From Polyangiaceae bacterium (GTDB lineage Bacteria > Myxococcota_A > Polyangia > Polyangiales > Polyangiaceae): 64,000 nt of DNA. Of the stretch, positions 62,272 through 64,000 are shown piece after piece; the stretch's first letter is position 1, and each line of letters starts with the position of its first letter. The translations under genes were made by a program, and so were the position numbers. The notes below the pieces were generated by a model. It worked only from the letters and a program-made list of their open reading frames with translations, made no database searches and was not told the DNA's origin. The stretch is taken from the NCBI GenBank assembly GCA_023150915.1, contig JAKLKA010000001.1, forward strand, positions 1 to 64,000, given 5' to 3'.

Positions 62272-62963
62272 CCTCCCACGAAGAACCCCTACCCGAGCTC
62301 GACTGGAGCGACCCCGCGCCGCCCAGCGCGAAGGTGTCGGCAAGCATCCAGCAGGCATGCAGTCGCGACCTCGAGAAGGGCCGCGGGCTCTTGGCCTGGC
62401 AACGTGCGCTGCTCTCGGTGGTGGTGTCGGGTGCCGTGGTGGCGGCGCTGATCGCGCTGGGGCTGATGCAGAAGCAAGAGGCCGCCACGCTGCGCGCCGC
62501 GCTCTTGGGTGCGGCCGGTTGGGGCGTCGTCCACCTGGCGGTGCTGCTGGCCGGCTTGGCCAGGCCCCCGGGCAGGCGCGGCTCGCGCGAGCTCAGGTGG
62601 GCGTTGGCGCTGGGCCTTCCCCTGGTGTTCTTCGTCTATCTGGCCCTTTCGGCCCACAGCACGCTGCCCTTGTCGCGCTTTCTGGTCGAAGACACCCATG
62701 CTCCGACCTGCGGGCTGTTCACGCTGATGTTCGGCGCGGCGGCCGCGGGCGGCACGCTGCTGGTGTGGCGTCGAACCGACCCGCTCACGCCCGGCCTGTC
62801 GGGCGCGCTGGCGGGTCTGTGCGGGGGGCTTGCGGCGGCGGCGGGCATTGGCGTCGCGTGTCCGTCGCACGAGGCGTGGCACTTGTGGCTGGCCCACGGG
62901 TCTACCGTGCTGGCGTTCGTGGTCGTGGGCTGGGCGGTGGGTCGCAAGTGGCTCGCTCCGTGA
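62268..62963 (+). CDS. NrsF/DUF1109-like membrane anti-sigma factor
   Basis: 231 residues: a short cytoplasmic N-terminal region, then six membrane helices. The end of helix 5/6 has CPSHEAWHLWLAHG, the Cys/His motif of the NrsF/DUF1109 family, which in Caulobacter and relatives holds an ECF sigma at the membrane. ATGA overlap with the sigma gene and a Cys pair fit a redox or metal sensor; direct evidence is lacking. Confidence 0.78.
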   Translation: MTSHEEPLPELDWSDPAPPSAKVSASIQQACSRDLEKGRGLLAWQRALLSVVVSGAVVAALIALGLMQKQEAATLRAALLGAAGWGVVHLAVLLAGLARPPGRRGSRELRWALALGLPLVFFVYLALSAHSTLPLSRFLVEDTHAPTCGLFTLMFGAAAAGGTLLVWRRTDPLTPGLSGALAGLCGGLAAAAGIGVACPSHEAWHLWLAHGSTVLAFVVVGWAVGRKWLAP

Positions 62964-63499
62964 GCGCAGAGCGCGATCCGAAGCAGCACACCGGTTCGCT
63001 GAGGCTCTTGATCGCGCTCGTCGCTCTCGGGCTGGCCTTCTACTGGTTCGGCCGGCGCTCATCGGGGCCCGAGTCCGGCGCGCCCGCCAAAGACTTCTCC
63101 CTGGTCGTGGTCGCCGGCTCGAGTGAGCGTGTTTCCTTGGCGGATCTGCGCGGCCGCCCCGCGCTGATCGAGGTCGTTGCCAGCTGGTGTGGGGTGTGCC
63201 GCCGAGCTGCGCCGGTCTTGGCCGCTGCCGCCCAGGCCCCTCGTCAGCGCGAGGTACGGTTCCTTGCCGTCAGCGTGGACGACGACCCGAACGTGGCCCG
63301 CGCGCTCGCGAAAGACTGGCACATCCCCTACGACGTCGCGCACGACGACGGGTCGTTCGCGCGAAACTATCGGGTCAGCCTGCTGCCGACCTTCGTGCTG
63401 ATCGACGCTGAGGGCATTGTCCGCCAGGTGGCGACGGGTGCGCCTTCGCCCGACTCAGTGGAGCGGTGGCTCAGCGAGGTCGGCGCCGGGCGCCGGTGA
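62960..63499 (+). CDS. TlpA/ResA-like membrane-anchored thioredoxin
   Basis: 179 residues from GTG 62960, which overlaps the stop of the anti-sigma gene (GTGA). An N-terminal anchor helix (LRLLIALVALGLAFYWFG) is followed by a thioredoxin fold with the active motif WCGVCR, the FLAVSVDDDPN block and cis-Pro in LLPTFVLID. Reduces disulfides on the outer face of the membrane. Being in the operon suggests that the sigma factor responds to periplasmic redox or metal stress. Confidence 0.85.
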   Translation: MSAERDPKQHTGSLRLLIALVALGLAFYWFGRRSSGPESGAPAKDFSLVVVAGSSERVSLADLRGRPALIEVVASWCGVCRRAAPVLAAAAQAPRQREVRFLAVSVDDDPNVARALAKDWHIPYDVAHDDGSFARNYRVSLLPTFVLIDAEGIVRQVATGAPSPDSVERWLSEVGAGRR

Positions 63500-64000
63500 T
63501 CAGGGGCCTGCGCTGGGCTTGGGGGCCGCGCTCGGCGGCGGGGCCGCCGACCCCGAAGGGGCGGGCAGGGGAGCCGGCTCGGCGGACTTCACCGGAGCCG
63601 GCTCCTCCGCGCCACGGCCGCTGACCTTCCACGCGGCGCCCTCTTGCTCCAGCGTGTAGACCACCGTCTGGTTGCCACCCGCGCCACCGCGCGACACCAC
63701 GCGAACCTTGGCACTGCCAGGGCCCCGCGACAGCAGCGCGGCCGTCGCCAGAACCTGACCGTCGACCGACTTCTTCTTCGACTCGCAGCCGGCGCTGTCC
63801 TTCTCGCAGTCGCCCTGGGCCTTCTGCAGCTCGTCGGCGATGCCACCCTTGGCAAGCTCGAGGGCGCCCTTGAAGTCGTACGAGTTCCAGCGCTGCTGAA
63901 GCTCGAGGGCTGCGCCCTTCGGATCGCGAGACAGCTCGGCGGTGGTCACTTCGCGCGGTTTGCGGGTCTGCGCGGGGTGTGCGTTGCACGCGAAGCGCGC
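63500..64000 (-). CDS. Lipoprotein or exported protein, 5' end outside the window
   Basis: 166 codons visible, open at base 64000. The visible 5' end (ARFACNAHPAQTR) has a Cys of possible lipobox type, so the true start lies to the right. A GTG at 63949 would give a 149-residue protein without a signal. The body is helical with one Cys pair (GDCEKDSAGCESKK) and a Pro/Ala-rich tail. It meets the thioredoxin gene end to end. No known family. Confidence 0.6.
   Translation of the reverse strand, partial: ARFACNAHPAQTRKPREVTTAELSRDPKGAALELQQRWNSYDFKGALELAKGGIADELQKAQGDCEKDSAGCESKKKSVDGQVLATAALLSRGPGSAKVRVVSRGGAGGNQTVVYTLEQEGAAWKVSGRGAEEPAPVKSAEPAPLPAPSGSAAPPPSAAPKPSAGP

Noticed and set aside
1-64000. 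tRNA, rRNA, insertion sequences with terminal repeats, prophage or CRISPR-cas genes
   Set aside because: I looked for tRNA-like ends, transposase motifs and cas genes and saw none; the only mobile-type trace is the decayed HNH gene.

Overview
The window is GC-rich, with coding genes that are almost always G or C at the third codon position. It is packed with small Cys- and Gly-rich lipoproteins, choice-of-anchor and MopE-type metal-motif proteins, sigma-54 activators, hybrid kinases and one protein with a MYXO-CTERM-like tail. This mix suggests a chromosome segment of a predatory or soil-type Myxococcota (Polyangia/Sorangiineae-like). That assignment is an inference from gene style; there is no rRNA or tRNA gene in the window to confirm it.

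Layout, left to right. 0-4.5 kb: exported lipoproteins. 4.7-8.7 kb: a sigma-54 response regulator, a hybrid histidine kinase with HPt, and an odd cupin / aspartyl-protease-like / PDZ protein. 8.8-19.4 kb: a phosphate island, with phoU-pstBACS, a porin, phoR-phoB, an ACT-domain protein and a second phoB-like gene. Four copies of an 11-bp-period GTCAC repeat (Pho box) sit before pstS, the porin and both phoB genes. 19.5-28.5 kb: a PilZ protein, a complete TonB/ExbB/ExbD/ExbD/TonB-dependent receptor operon, a lipoprotein and a strong terminator. 28.5-42.3 kb: mostly single genes (phosphodiesterase/phosphatase-like protein, LTD lipoprotein, outer-membrane proteins, DUF2252 lipoprotein, EAL protein, YcxB-like, DUF523, FprA reductase), with three decayed genes among them.

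42.5-60.6 kb is a copper/silver defence island: multicopper oxidase, a class III nucleotide cyclase fused to a YHS metal domain, His-rich and unknown lipoproteins, a CusCBA-type RND pump with three heavy-metal-binding (CPMHP...CPKCGM) modules, a His-tailed membrane protein, a YVTN propeller lipoprotein, and a two-gene kinase/sigma-54 regulator operon. The most notable signal in the window is here. Eight copies of a 17-bp palindrome, GTGAC-N7-GTCAC, lie upstream of six transcription units of this island, four of which have a well-matched -24/-12 sigma-54 promoter between palindrome and gene. The kinase/regulator operon is itself preceded by a tandem pair. I infer an autoregulated sigma-54 metal-stress regulon that also controls a cyclase and genes of unknown function.

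60.7-64 kb: an OmpA-family lipoprotein, an ECF sigma / NrsF-like anti-sigma / TlpA-like thioredoxin operon, and a lipoprotein cut by the window end.
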